Below, piece by piece: positions 12,143 through 25,400 of a stretch of DNA of 64,000 nucleotides; the first letter of the stretch is position 1, and every line of letters starts with the position of its first letter. The stretch is from Acridotheres tristis (lineage: Eukaryota; Chordata; Aves; Passeriformes; Sturnidae), in contig CM072889.1 in the NCBI GenBank assembly GCA_037013685.1, positions 4,721,976 through 4,785,975 of the forward strand, given 5' to 3'. The notes beneath the pieces were generated by a model that made no database searches, was not told the DNA's origin, and saw only the letters and a program-made list of their open reading frames with translations. Made by a program: the position numbers and the translations under genes.

Positions 12143-15100
12143 TGTTTAAAAATAGAACTGCACAGAAATAGGGATGTTTCCTAGTGCTGCTACAAAAAGG
12201 AGAAAGATAAGTTCCAACTGCCCAAAATATAGAACTCTCTTAATATAAAAATACGATTTTATTGAATCACCAAAATGAAAGTGGCCTTTGCAAGTTTGCC
12301 ATGAAAATCTGTATTTTAAAGCAACCTTCTGTTCCAAAAAAGTGAAAATTAAATTGGCAATGGATTAAAAAAAATAATAAAGATGCAAATAGCCAGAAAT
12401 GCAGGGTTTAGAGTGAAGACTGAAGCCTTAAATCTGCCTTCTTGAGCATAAATTGCATATTCTATTATATGATTTTAAATTATTTCCCATTTTGAAAAGG
12501 GTTCATGGAGCTATAAAAATTTATGTCATCTGACTATCTGGCTCAGATAGTTGTGAACTATCTGCAACTGTTTTCCTGTCAAAAATTGCAGTACTTGCAG
12601 TTCAGTTTAGTTGACTTCGGATTTATTTTTTCCCTGATGTAGGTCTACCATCAAAGTCAAGGCTGAAGGAACAACTTTTTATTTAAAAATGTTTGCTCTT
12701 TAGCATTTTGTTGGCTTTCATCTGGTTATTGGGGAGATGTGAATGTGACTTGTAGAACTGGATGCTGCCCATAGTTTGGGAGGAGAAAAATCTCTCTTGC
12801 ATATGGCCTTTGTACCCACGATGCCATTGGATGTTTCTTGTTTTTCTTGTGGGGTAGAAATTGCTGAAAGTCATCACTTTTGATAATTAAGTACTTCTGG
12901 GGATTTTTTTCCATCAAGACTGACCATGAACTAATGTATTATCCTCAGTCTGCCTGAAACTCAGGTTCTTTGTTTTGGGCTAAACTGACAGTCCTTGATT
13001 TCTTACCCAATTTCAAATGCACGTTGTTGACATCCAGGGTGTGAGTCCCAGAGGTTTCCTCGGTGATTCACGAGAGCTCAGGAGCTCTGCAGTGTGTCCA
13101 GGAGAGGCAGGATCCTGGCTGGGGGCCGGGGAACATCTCAGGTTCTCAGCAGGCACCTGTCTCTCTCCAGAAAAAAGTGCTCTGAGCTTTGAAAGGTAAA
13201 ACATCTAAAGATGAATGCATTTAATTCAAAGGGGAAAAAAAAATTGTGTTTATTCCAAGAAAGGTTTGGTTTTTTTCCTTTCAGCAAGTGTAATGGTGGT
13301 AAATACTCCCAAAGGCTTGTGAGCCCCCCCAGTGCCCCACCAGTACAGGCTTATTAACCACTGCAGCTTCTGTTTCCCTCCAACTTACCCTTCTGGAATA
13401 TCCAAAAACTCCAGCATACCAACCTCTGCTTTAAATAATTCATGTGTTTCTTGATAGACAAAAATGGTTTTCTACATTCAGTTTATTTTAAGCTGGACTT
13501 AAAGACTGAAGGCAAAGAATGTGCCAAAAGAAATTGCTATTTTACTTTATCAAAAAGCAGGAGCAGCATAGAAAAGAACTTGGTTTTGCTGAATGTTTAA
13601 ATTATAATTTTAAGGACTGTCAGTACTAGATTGAACTGGAATTGATGATTGACCACAAAATTCAGTATGTGTACTTTGATGTTAGCTATTGGAATAAAAA
13701 ATCTGTGATCGGCCCATGTTTCAATTTAAAATTATGGAGATGGTTATTAAATAAATGTAGAATCCATGAATAAATTGTGAATTATTTTTCTGGTACAGTG
13801 GTGTGCTTAGAAGACTGTAGCTGAAGGAATTAGTCATAAAGATTTACCTTGAGGAGACTGAGGGATGCACTGAAAAGGAAAAGTGATGACTTCAAGACAG
13901 GATCTGTGTAAAATAATAACAAGAGTATTAGCAAGGCAATAGAACAGTTAATTCTGAAGGTGGAGCCCAGTCGAGCATTCCCGTAGTCAAATTCCCACAT
14001 GAGTTTTCAAACTGAATATGCAAAATGCAAGAGAGAATGACTCTGCTTGCCATTTCAGTACACAGACTTAAGCAGTTATAAAAATAAACACTTTTAATTC
14101 AGGAGCCTTATTTTGGAGTTGTTTTGTGTGGTGTGGTTTTGTTTGGGGGTTATTTGTTTGCTTTCATGATCTAGAGTTAAGTCATGTCCTGTCTATGATT
14201 CTTTGGCTGCCAAGTGTCTCCTTCATTGTGGAAAGGTGATTTGGAAAAAATTGTCATCACAGCTTTGAATTAAAAGCTATATTTTGTAAAAAAATTCTGA
14301 AGTACTTAGAAACTTTCTAGACACTTTTTTTTGGTTTTGAGACCAGCTAAGTTGGAAAAAAATAAACGGTCCAGTGACCACTTGTTCATTCATCTGCATG
14401 TGCAGCTGCAAAATTATTTTCTGTGCCCATCGTGCAAACCTTCTTCCTAAATATGAGGTTTAGAGACCCTCTGGGAGTAATTAACTACAATGCAGAAGCA
14501 AATCTGGGTTCATTGTATGAACTGCTCATTTAAGAAATATTTTTGTGCACAAAGCCCATTAGCTTCATGAATGTTAAACATTTTATTATAGGATTCTGAG
14601 CACTTCCTATTTAAATGAATTCAAATGCAATCTTATGAATTACATCTAGCTTTTGATACCTGGATAGCCAATTGCTGTGTCAGATGTGTGCCACAGTGAA
14701 TTCAACAGCTAAAATCTGGCTTTTATTTTCTTATTTATTTAACAGTGATAGAACAACTCTTTTCCTGTGGGCTGCACAAATAGTTGAGGATATGCTCAGA
14801 AGAAGTAACTTGCTATTGATTTTATTCTGCTTACTGGTCCACTTCCATACCACTGTTCAACTAAATGCTTTCCTTGTGTGCTTTCAGCCCTGTGTGGTTG
14901 TTAAGAGCTTAACTCTAATTCAGAGGAAGTGCAAAGCAAAACTGCTGTTTTTCATCAGTTGTACAGCACTGGCAGTCAAAATTATTCAATTGCTGAGTAC
15001 ATGATTTAACCAGGACTGGGAATACATGCCCTTAGCTTTAGTGGGTGCAGGCATGTGCCTGAAGTCAAGAGTACATTTAATTTACCAAATTAGCTCAGTG

Positions 15101-15821
15101 CATGAGGCTAAAGGATTTCAGAAGCAGCAGCATGATGTTCTCTTGCCTGTGTTACATGGGGAGTCAGGGGTCATAATCACTGTCAGTTACTTTTGAAGTG
15201 GCAGAAATCATGTGAGATGCTGTGAGGAAATCTGTCCCCGCACTGTGTGTGGGATGAGGGTGCTGGGACAGTAGTCCTGAGCAGCAGACTGCTGGGATTA
15301 GGCTTACTGCCCTGGCTGTGTGCTCTTGATCAGCAGGAAGCAGTGGCACAAGAACAGGTTAAAAGCAGAAATAAGTGCTTAGCTTTTATGAAAGTTTGTC
15401 ATTTCTTTTCTCTTTACTCTTTGTTGTCTGTTTGTTCCAGAAGGATCATACAATATTGCCTAATAGATATTGTATCTTATCCACCATTCATTTCACAATA
15501 GAAACCAAGCTACAATATTTGTTATTGTAGGAGAGTTAATCATTAAGATAAGAGAGTTTTTGCAACAGCTTCACTTTACCTCAGAATATATAAAATATAT
15601 CCAAACCCTTCCATTTAAGGTGATGGATTACCCTGTGCTTGGCTGCGCTATCTGGATTGGTTGGAATTTTGTGCAATTACTATTTTACACAGCAGCAGAG
15701 CATCTGTGAAGTGGATATCAATTGAAACATATTTTGCTCTTCAGACTTGCTTTTGCAGGTTTCACAAAACATTTAATTAGTGATAATCAGCTTTTAACCA
15801 GCCAGAGCACACTGATGTGAT
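12143..15821. other. Upstream flank, nothing recognised
   Basis: AT-rich noncoding sequence. The short open frames in it show no protein signatures, and I see no repeat family or RNA gene. Confidence 0.5.
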
Positions 15822-15849
15822 TCTCTGCCTCTCTCCCCCATGATTTTAG
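15822..15849 (+). promoter_or_regulatory. Possible splice acceptor of a leader exon
   Basis: A pyrimidine-rich run (TTCTCTGCCTCTCTCCCCCA) is followed by TGATTTTAG, ending in AG at 15848-15849. It could be the 3' splice site of a noncoding leader exon beginning at 15850. A second and better-placed acceptor lies at 16005-16006, so at most one of the two is likely to be the main site. Assigned from base composition alone. Confidence 0.35.
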
Positions 15850-15984
15850 GCATAGTCTGTACCTTTCAGATAAATTGCTTGCAGTCTGGAGAATGTCCTA
15901 GCCAGCAGCAAGGGGAAGAATAAGGATGTCAGTTGCATGGAGAGTAAAGAAGGTGCTGTGTATACTGTGGTTTCAGTGAAGAAT

Positions 15985-16006
15985 ATCCTTTTCCTTTGCT
16001 TTTCAG
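15985..16006 (+). promoter_or_regulatory. Strong splice acceptor before the receptor leader
   Basis: The tract ATCCTTTTCCTTTGCTTTTCAG ends in AG at 16005-16006 and is nearly all pyrimidine, a textbook 3' splice site. The putative exon begins AATGGTGAACTTG, so an ATG with A at -3 and G at +4 lies one base inside it. This suggests that the first coding or leader exon of the receptor starts at 16007 and that its promoter and first exon lie further upstream. Confidence 0.6.
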
Positions 16007-16264
16007 AATGGTGAACTTGGAAACCAGCTGGAGGTTGCAAAGTCTCCTTTCTCTTGTGGTTGGTGGTCAATGGTCGTCATCTACCATACCTAAGGAAACT
16101 AGAAGAGCTCCACGCTAACTTCTGTAAGGTCTACTTCACTATGGAAGATCAAATGATTTTCTGGCTCAGGTTTTGTGATGTTCGGCATCTGCCTTGGACC
16201 TGGAATTTGGAAAAGGGATCATCTCTGAGGCACGGTTAAGAGACAGAGAAACCAGCCCCAGACA
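16007..16264 (+). other. Leader of the receptor exon, with upstream ATGs
   Basis: This stretch lies between the acceptor at 16006 and the chosen receptor start at 16265. It holds three upstream ATG frames: 16008-16118 (36 codons, beginning MVNL), 16070-16093 (7 codons) and 16141-16239 (32 codons). None is in frame with the receptor, whose own frame has a TGA at 16226. The first frame begins with the same four residues as mammalian 5-HT2C and has a leucine-rich segment like a signal peptide. The region may therefore be a split N-terminal coding exon and not a true 5' UTR. A consensus-like donor (TCT|GTAAGG) sits at 16124, but it lies beyond the stop of the MVNL frame. Confidence 0.45.
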
Positions 16265-16649
16265 ATGAGCACTTTAAGTAGCACTGGAATATTACTCAGC
16301 TTAACAACAGTGTCTGTTACACTGGATTTTAGTTTGCATGGTGGTCTGATGGCTTGGTCCTTAAGCAGCAATTTGACTCTGAACCAGAGTTTGCCTACAT
16401 CTGATCCTCTCAACACCTCTGAGAAGGGCGAAGCCTCTCGGATGTCCGTGAGGGAGAAGAATTGGCCAGCCCTCCTGATCTTGGTTGTCATCCTGCTGAC
16501 CATTGGGGGGAACATACTGGTAATTATGGCTGTGTCCTTGGAGAAGAAATTGCAGAATGCCACAAACTTCTTCCTGATGTCACTGGCAGTAGCAGACATG
16601 CTGGTGGGTATCCTGGTCATGCCCGTGTCGCTCATTGCAGTTCTGTACG
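16265..16649 (+). CDS. HTR2C: 5-HT2C-type serotonin receptor, coding exon 1 (N-terminus to TM2)
   Basis: Encodes residues 1-128 plus the first base of codon 129 of a serotonin-gated, Gq-coupled plasma-membrane receptor. The extracellular N-terminus carries N-glycosylation sequons at N36, N40 and N50. From KNWPALL onward it matches 5-HT2 receptors. TM1 is about residues 67-92, with the GGN motif and the conserved asparagine at N83. TM2 is about 101-124, with the sodium-site aspartate in LAVAD at D111. The exon ends ...LTY-type LY followed by TACG|GTAAGT, a near-perfect donor. ATG 16265 has A at -3 and is the first in-frame ATG after the TGA at 16226. Alternative starts are M29 (16349), or a spliced N-terminus from the MVNL frame at 16008. 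The first 45 or so residues do not resemble mammalian 5-HT2C, so the start is the weakest part of the model. The symbol could be that of a 2C-like paralogue. Confidence 0.85.
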
Positions 16650-19600
16650 GTAAGTGCCTTCCCTCCTAGTTTGAATATTTGCTCTTGCAGGGAGTCCTCC
16701 GAGGCTTCAGCAAGCTGCTGCCCCTGATTTTCCCTGTGCTGGTAGCCTGGGGAGCTTCAGTGTGTGCTTGATCATGGGTCTATGCCGAGGTTCATTCTCT
16801 GCTGGGAGTAGAGCTTGTGTTCAGGCTGCCAGGAATGACCTGTGAATAATGTCAGACTGGGGATTCTTATTACTGAGGCCACCAAGAGGATCTGAGACAG
16901 TGAGTCAGCTTTTCACCTTCTGGTTGGATTGCCCCAAAGCTGAGCTAGGACACAAAAGCTCACAGAAAAGCTGAGAGTGTTCACTGTTCATGACCTACCC
17001 AGCTCTAAGCCGGGTCAGGATCTGTCCTTGAGCTCCCACTGCTACAGTCAGTGGGATTTGAGCAAAAATGTGGATCAGAAAGGAGGTTTGCACTAGTAGA
17101 TTTGTTATTCAGATAAAAGCCTTCACTCTTGGCATTTGTACCTCAGCTTGCCTTGTGCCTTTCAGGGGGTCATTTTGCCTTTCCATGCCTCAGTTTCCCT
17201 ATCTCTAACCTGAGAATGTGCTCTGTTTTAAAGCACCCAGGGGCCTGCCTGTAGAGGTGTAAACACTTATTTCTCCCCACATTAGGGTCAGTGTGTTTGC
17301 AGTGGAGTGGGGCATTGCTCCTGCACTCAAGTGTGGAATCACTGTTGACACCTCAAAGTAAAATATCAAACACATCTAACTTTCATCTGTCTGAGACTCC
17401 AAATCCCTTTGTTCAGTGTGGTGCCAGGAGTCTCCATCCCTTGATATTTCAAAGGGGTATTTTGCACTCCTCTGTATCTCTGATCCTCATGTTTGTATAC
17501 GCATGTATCAATTTTATAATCTGTGTATTTCATAAATAAAACTTACTAATATTTGAAGTCTGTTTTCAGATTTTCTTAAGAAGGTATTTTAATATTTATA
17601 TTTCTTGGAAACAAATAATGCTGTTTACTTACAAATTTGATTAGAAATTGGTTTACTATCCTATAAAATAAAATGTAGGGATATTTATCTGACTTCTTCA
17701 CTTGCCTAAATGAGTAAGTCTGGCAGAGATTAATTTCTAAAACACATTGATCAAGCATACATCATTCCAAAGCTTATATAACTTGTCTACAGTGAGTTAA
17801 ATCAATATGTGATTTAGGTACAGGCCTAGCTACAGATATCTTATGCACACAGATCTTTTATTTTGAACTGTCAGAATAGTTCCATCTCTAAATCTTGTGT
17901 GTATTACAACATGTGTGTTTTATTTTTAGCATTTTACTCCAGCTCCCTGGAGCTTGAAGGGGAGTATATAAATGCTAAATTATGTGACTGACCTTCACTT
18001 GCATAAATTCTGTGTTAGCCAGTGACTCTAAAAAGGTGAATTTATGGAAGTGGTCTTCCTACATACATACTTTCAAGGTCTTTGGAAACTAATAGAAATG
18101 GATTTTCTGTTCTGCCTAGAAAATGATTACTTAAGGTAGTTTAAAGGTGTAAAGCATGCCACCCTTCTAGCAGCAAGGAAATATCACTGATTTGAAGAGG
18201 TATGGTAATTATCCCCCTTTTTTGCCAGAGAACCAGTATTGGCTGTTGATAGTCCAAACATTTCTTCACAGACAAACAGTACTATGTAGATTTTTTGGCA
18301 AAAATTATCATTTCAGGACAGGCATGGAAGATTTGTGGAAATAGTTTGAGAATTGAGGAGGCTGCTGGGGCAGTGCTGGGTACTGGACCAAAACAGGCAT
18401 ATCAGCTTCAGGCTTTGTGAGGGGAGGAGGAGGAAAAGTTCCATTTGGGGAAAAACAAACCTCAGAAGAACTTATGGATTGATCTGAGCAGGATGCTAGT
18501 GAAATAATTATTTATTAGTATTTAAGCTACAAATTGTGGAAGTAAGGAGAGGGAAAATGTTTTTACATCAGCAGAATTCTTGGGAGAATAATGGGGGTGC
18601 ATGGCCATGGACTGAGCAGGGAGGGTGTTACTGCTTGGAAGCATCATTGTGAATGTTCAGTCATTTTTACTCTGTATATTTTACCTTGTTCATTCTATAC
18701 AGGCCACATAATCTTATACTGGGCTGTTTCAAAGGCTGCCATGTACTGTACTGGGAAGTGTATGCAGCTCATCTCTTCCAGATTTGTGGAAGTCACTTTT
18801 AATTTATGTAATCAGAAGGGAACCTTAAAAAATGCATATAACAAATAAAGAGTGAAGAAATTACTTTCAAATTTCCACATCAGCTCTCTCAGCCCCAAAG
18901 ATGAATTCTAGTTGACAGAGACTCATTTCAGAGTAGGCTCCTTTCCTTACTTTTGGGCTAATAAGATAAACGAAGTAGATTTCACTTCAAGCAGAACTAG
19001 AAAATTGAATAGACACCCTCCACAAAGACTTCTGGTTTGCGGTGGTTTTGTTAATTAAAAGAAGGAAAAATCAAGTTGTTATTTAATTCAAGAGCCTTAT
19101 TATAACGGCAGGGACAGCAGGATGCAACATGATGGATTTTTCACCAATTAATCAGGGCTCAGATATATTTATCAAATAATCTTTAAGTGTCTTACAGTAA
19201 TCGATGAGTTGCATTTGACAACTGAGAACATTTTCCCTGGCATGCAGTTACTAAAGAACTAAGCAAATTTGTATGCTAATTAATAAGTATGTGTTGGGAA
19301 GAGTAAACGAGAAATGTACACAGTGTTTCATCTCAATGGAGAAATGCCTGATTAATTAAAAATACTGGTATATTTGTAAAAATACTGATAGGGCATCAGG
19401 TATCTTACACATGATGGAGCTTCAGACAAAAGGTGGAGATTGTGTCCTCGCCTGTGAGCACTTTAGGGAAAAGCAGCAGTGGGTTTACATCGTGTTATGT
19501 GTTTATGAGCAAGAAAGAGAGGGCTGGTGAAGGAATGCAAGAGACTCTCATCAGCTGATCTGAGTGGAGGTTGCAGAGGACATTAAGCTTTCTTGGTTCT

Positions 19601-21731
19601 TGCAGAAGGTTCACAGCTGCCAACAAGTTGTCAGTGTGGCCAAGGAGCAGCCAGCAGACCCTCTGTGACTCCTAGTGCAGGCTCTCTCTTCCCTTTGTGA
19701 TGCTGGGGGCTGATGCAGCTTCCAGGGGGGCTGGTGTGGGATGCAGCATTCATCAGCCCCAGCTGCCAGAGCAGATTTACACCCACATTATTGTTATTAT
19801 TGATAATTACCATCATTATCGTGTGGTGACAGAGATGTGCTGAGCGCTTGAGCAGACTTTGATGCTGGTTTCTCTGCAGAGGAGGGAAGAAGTGTGGTTC
19901 AGCACTTTGATGTGACGTTCAGGTATCTAGAAATGATCAGGCATTTTAAAGACCATATCAAGTCACAGCCTTAAATGCATCTTGACTATACCAAGTTCTA
20001 GCTGACAGTTGCATTACTTTCAGAAATTATTTTTTATTCCTAATAGTTTAAATGCACAATGTTTCTGTTTGTGCATAGTAACCACTACATTTTATTCTTC
20101 TGCTAGGGTGAGAGTGAATGGAAACTCCTACACTGCTTGCACTTTCTCTGTCATAAATTCAGAGATGGGATTTTTTTTTCTCTCCAACAGCACCTTGTAC
20201 CTGGGGTGTGTGCAGTGAAATTTATATCCAACAGGAAATGTTAGTTTATCTTTTGACATCAGTAGGATCCATCAGTAGGCTGCTACACTGTGTGTTCACC
20301 CAGCAGCATTTATTCTCTTTCCAAGCCCCTAAGCTTTCTTGTAACCTCAGGTAACCTAAATAATTCTGTGAAATCTGAAAACCCACTGCATCATTATTCA
20401 CCCTCTTTGCAGATTATTAGACATATAAGAAACTTTAGTTGAGATAGTCCTGCTACTGAATTTTCTCCACATGAACAACTGCCTGTTTACCTGATGTGAC
20501 AAATGGGATTAAGTTGTGACGTATCTGTGTTGCTGTTGGGAAAGAAAGCTCTGTATGATGTGCCCTGAATCCATAGAACAGCTTCTTTTCTGCTACCTAA
20601 GGTTTAAATTGTGCTTAGAGTGAGAGGAGGGAGGGAATACTAAAAAGATACTCTCTGTATCTCATTGAGTATGGGTCCCTGGTTGCAAAATATCTTGAGG
20701 CAGCTAAATGTTAACTTGCAGGATTTTTCAGAGCCACTGAAAATGTGCACCCTATGATGACTCTCTGCTTGATCACGTTTGGAAACAGCATTAGGAACCT
20801 ACACAGCTTTGGCTTGCGTTGGTGGAAAACTGATGGCTTCTGGTCAAGAGAGAGTCAAAGGCTGAAGAGCTGAAAATGGCACAAGAGCTCAGGACTGGAG
20901 AGGGCAATGATACCTGTCAAGAGGAAGGAGTGGATGTTCCACACCCTTTCTCAGCAGTGATTAAATCTATTAAACTTATATTTGCATCACCCTCTTCAAA
21001 AACATTTGAGTCAGAGCTTTTAATTGTCATATTGAAAGCTGGATTTGCTCCGCACACATAAATTGCCTCTTAATTTCATTTTTGATGTTGCCTGAGTTAA
21101 CCATACTTTATGTCTGGCTTTTTATCTAGTTTATTTAATTTTTTTTTTATACTTTTAATTTTGGACAATAAAGACTGGAAGCCAGATGAGTGAGGAAAGT
21201 GTCATTATCTGAGGAGTACAAAGCACTTCGAAGGAAAGACCATGGTGCTCCATGGTACTTTAAAGTAATATTCTCACTACTCTTATTATAGCAGAATTGC
21301 TTTTAAAAATTGTCAGAGCAATTTAACTTACTGTAGCCTTTTGTTATTCTTTCTCATTATTTTGATGTGTGTTTTTAGTGATGTCTTGTCTGAAAATCTC
21401 CTCAAGATTTTATATGCTTCATTTATGGGAGATGAGCAGTAGAATTTGATATTTGTGGAATGACACCAATATGAGATGGATACAGTCTTTTGGACTTTAT
21501 ATACGTGTTTTCTTTCCTAACTGATGAAATTTCACTTGTTCATCCACGCAGCAGCCCCATCCCCAGGACTTTCTCAACAGGCAGGCTGTATATAGCTCTA
21601 GTGCAATATTCTCCATTGAGATAAATACTTCACATGAAATTAGCAAATTAACATGAATATTTTCTATTCCTTTTCATGTCTTTCCTTTTATCTCAATTAA
21701 TTTCATAGAAATAAAAAATCTTCTAGCCACT

Positions 21732-22462
21732 TGTCTTGGTTTGAAAAGACAGGTATGGTTTAAGGAAAGGCAAGAGCCCCTTTTCTGCAATGCAGAGTGC
21801 ACCTCCCCCCCTTTTAATTATTTTAGGTCCAAATCAGACGCTTTCAGGCAGGAGATATGGGGATGTGAAATAACAGCTCTTTACTGGTATTTAACAAGGC
21901 AGAAAACAACAACAGCTATAAGAAAAAAATATTGGCAACAGAACAGAACAGTCTAGCTCCGCTCCAGTCCCCTTTGGCCTCAGGCCGTGTCCCTGTGCTC
22001 AGTTACCGGTGCTGTGGGGGCAGGGCGGGTCCCGCGCAGTTGCAGAGGGCTGGAGTGATGGCGGCGGAGGCCCAGAGGTGAGCGGGGGTTAGAAGGTGAC
22101 TCCCCCCCCTCACGGTGTCGGTCGTGGTGCTCCGCAGAGTGTCCGGAGATAGTAGCGTGAGATGCGAGAGCGGCAGAGCGATGTCCCAGGCAGGGAGCGT
22201 GGATCTCAGCGCGGAGATGTCAGGAGGAGATGCCAGAGCGAAGCACGGGGGTGTCCTCTCCGTCCACGAGCCCAGCGAGAGAGAGTCCCCTCCCCAGCCC
22301 CCTCTCCCACCTTTCCTTTTCCGGTTCTCCCCCCCCCACTCCTCCTCCACCCACCCCCCTACGAGAGAACATTATCTATGGTTTAAGGTGTAGCCACAAC
22401 TACTTAACATAACAATGGGAGGAATTCACAGAAATAAAAGGGGAGCAATCCAACCCCTAACA
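21732..22462. mobile_element. Solo LTR of an endogenous retrovirus, with target duplication
   Basis: A 731-bp element starts TGTCTTGGTTTG, ends CCCCTAACA, and is flanked on both sides by the 5-bp duplication CCACT (21727-21731 and 22463-22467). TG...CA ends, no coding capacity and intact duplications identify a solo LTR left by recombination between the two LTRs of a provirus. An AATAAA lies at 22433-22438. The 5-bp duplication and the opening sequence fit the ERVL-like LTRs common in songbird genomes; the family name is from memory. The section about 21960-22340 is unusually GC- and CpG-rich compared with the surrounding intron. It holds no retroviral gene. Confidence 0.9.
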
Positions 22463-25400
22463 CCACTCTTCTAGAGGCATGTTGCAGTTTTATAGCAGTT
22501 ATGCTAAGAACCCCAAAACCAGCTTGTAACCCTGATGGTGTGTTGAGGGTTGACCAGGAATGAAGAGGAAGCAGAAATGCTGTAAAACCATGGATGCAGT
22601 TAAGCTGTTTATGTGGGCACAAGTACTCCATGATAGAGACACGGTGCTTAAGGCACTTTTTATTTTTAGTGAAGTAAAATGTCACCAGTAACACTTGTAC
22701 TGATTGTTCCTCTTGTCTGGGAATGTTCATTTAACTGAAGTGGCTTCCTCATACACACCTTTCTAATCCCTGTTGAAGTTTCAGTCCCCACCAGGTTGAG
22801 TAAGAGAAAGATCCAAAACTGAGCAGCCCATAAAACTCGTCCCTGATGAGCTGCAGCTGTGCTACATAAAACAAGACAGCACTGATAGTGAGGTTCTGTT
22901 CTGGGAAGAGGACATTGAACATTTTTCTGGTCAAGCTTATATCTCGGCTTGCTTTCTGCTGAATTCCTCCTTTTGGGAATGGATTTTGGTTACAGGACTT
23001 GGCAAGTAATGAAGCAGTCCGTAAGTAAATTTTATAAATTCAGGAAAGCAAGTCCTGTTTGCTGTCTTCAAACATACTGTTGTCAATTTGGAGGTTGGTT
23101 TTAAATTTTAAAGTATTAAATAGATTTGTATTTGTCTTTTGAAGAGTGTCTCTCAACGTAAACTTGGGTAGAACAAGAAGAGGTACAGAGTGCACTTGGA
23201 TCTTCTGGAAAGCAGTTTTTCCTGATTTCTAACACCTTCAGGTGCTAGATCTGTCTGTCTTCTGGTAGATTAAATTATAACAGTGTTCAGCACTTGACCT
23301 GACATCACTTCTTTGGGCAGATGGTCACGTACTTATTGGCAACTGAGCTGCTTTTTCTCCTTATGCTGCACCTCTACAGACAGATTTAGAAAGCTTGTCA
23401 CTTTTAATATAATAAGAACCAACTCCATAAAAATTCAGATTTTAGTAAAACCTTGGCTTGTATTGTAAATTCCCCCTAAAAATTCCATGGGGATCTGGTG
23501 TAAGTCTTCTGTATGGATATCTTTTCTCCCCCTCAGGACAAATCTGTCCTTCCCTTAGCAGGCCTATGTGCTACTGGTAACTTTGCAGTATTATCATGGT
23601 AAGCAGGATGTGACAGCCAGAATACAAATCTGAGAGGAGCAGGCAGTAGGTCACCCCAAGTGCCACCTGAATGGCATCCTCGGAGCCCTGTGCCCCACCA
23701 AGAAGGACAGCAAGGACCTGGTGTCAGCAATCCCCCAGCTTTGTCTGGCAGTATCGTTTGAGTCTTTCCTCCACCCCATGTGAGAGCACAGCCACCCCAG
23801 ACCCTGACCCAGGCCAGGCTCTTTGCTGTGTCCAGGGTGTAGGGGCCAAAGTCAGAGCAAGTGTTTGGGGCTACAATTCCTGGGCGCAGCCAGCTGCAAT
23901 TATCCCCTGGCCTCTGGGATATTTTGGAATCCTTACCTGCACTGCTGTGTGTTAGCTGAGGCAGTGTGAGTGACCTGGGTTTAATAACTGGCTGTAAAAA
24001 GTGCACATGTCCCTCCTGCCCTCTCAGCAAAGCTTTGTGGTGTCCTGTCCTGCCCAGCTGTGGACAGGAAGGTCACGTTCCACATGGTGTTCTGCTCTGC
24101 ACTTTCCTTCTGGAAATGGATGCTGTTATTCTTCATTAGCTGCTTTCCTCAGTCCCCTGTCCCCTGGAGCTGCTCTGCTGCACTTTGTGGGAACCTGGGC
24201 TCTGTTTTGCCATGCACCACTCGATGTCTTATGGGAAAGTGGGAAATAAGGGGCTTTCTCTGGCTACTGCTCTGGAGGCATCCCGAGGAGCATGTCATGG
24301 CAAATAAAACTGTTCAGACTGCTTTTGCCTAATTGCACTTTTAATTGAGGCTGTAGAAATGTATCCATGTCTGCAGCACTTCTCCTGGGAAGCTGGAAGA
24401 GGGATGGGGTTATTCTCATTGTTGGTGAGGTACTTTGCAGCATGTGGAGCCCAAGTCCCCATTCTGCCAGGCTTATGGTGATCTGTTGCAAAAAATTAAA
24501 AATTTAGCCAGTAGCACAATGATCACTGGGGTGTATCAGACTATATTTCAAGCCATAAACTAGAATTTCTGTCTTGAAAATATGTATTTTTTAATATAAC
24601 TCCCTTTTTGCAAAAATCTGGTAACTTACACATTTATTCTAATGCTGAATGGAAATGTATTTCCAACCCTATAACACTGCTGGGAAGCTCAAATTCTATC
24701 TAGCACATCCAATCAGCAGAAGCCATTCCAGGGCCATGAAGCTGTGAGATCCAGTCTGCAGTTTGCTGGTGTGTGCCATGAACTGGGCAGCTCTCTGGAG
24801 CCTGTGGGGAACAGGACCTGCTTTCTGTGGTCAGCAAGCACCTTCCTCTAAGGAAACGGCTCAGTGTGTCCATCTGTGATGCCAGCAGCTCTGCCTGAGC
24901 TCCCAGGGTGCTCCATCTCACACAGGAGCTGTTCCTACAACTTTTTGCCCATTGCTTAGGGTCATCTGCATGTGGCAAGCCTTTCCTTATTTCCAAGAGG
25001 AAAGCAAAGGACCCCTTGCCTGAGGTCTCTGATCTTGCTTCCTCTGTTGCTGAGCACTGGATGATGCAGCAGAGGGTTTGTGATACAAAGATAATTGTCA
25101 CCAGAACAAATCAGTGCCAGCTTCAGAGTTTCAATGGCACCTTGCTTACTGCTGTGGGTAGGGCCTGACAGTTTTGTGCCAGGTCCTTGTGACTCATTTG
25201 AGCTCAGCTATTATCCACATTTTGGAGCATTAGTTTATAGGACTCTGAAGACGAAATTCTGCTGTCAGATAAAAAGGCAGAACAGTTGCTATTTAATGTT
25301 TTTACCACCTGCCTCTTTCTTGTTATTTCTTCACCCTGTGCCACCTGTATATCATCCAGCTCTGACTTTGGCTGGCTTCTTGGAATAGGCAGAGATATTC

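Noticed and set aside
16219..16635. 138-codon frame on the minus strand
   Set aside because: It is the antisense shadow of the receptor exon, which has clear family motifs on the + strand.
23533..24030. 165-codon minus-strand frame
   Set aside because: No recognised domain, low-complexity composition, and a competing 94-codon + frame over the same bases; it lies within receptor intron 1.
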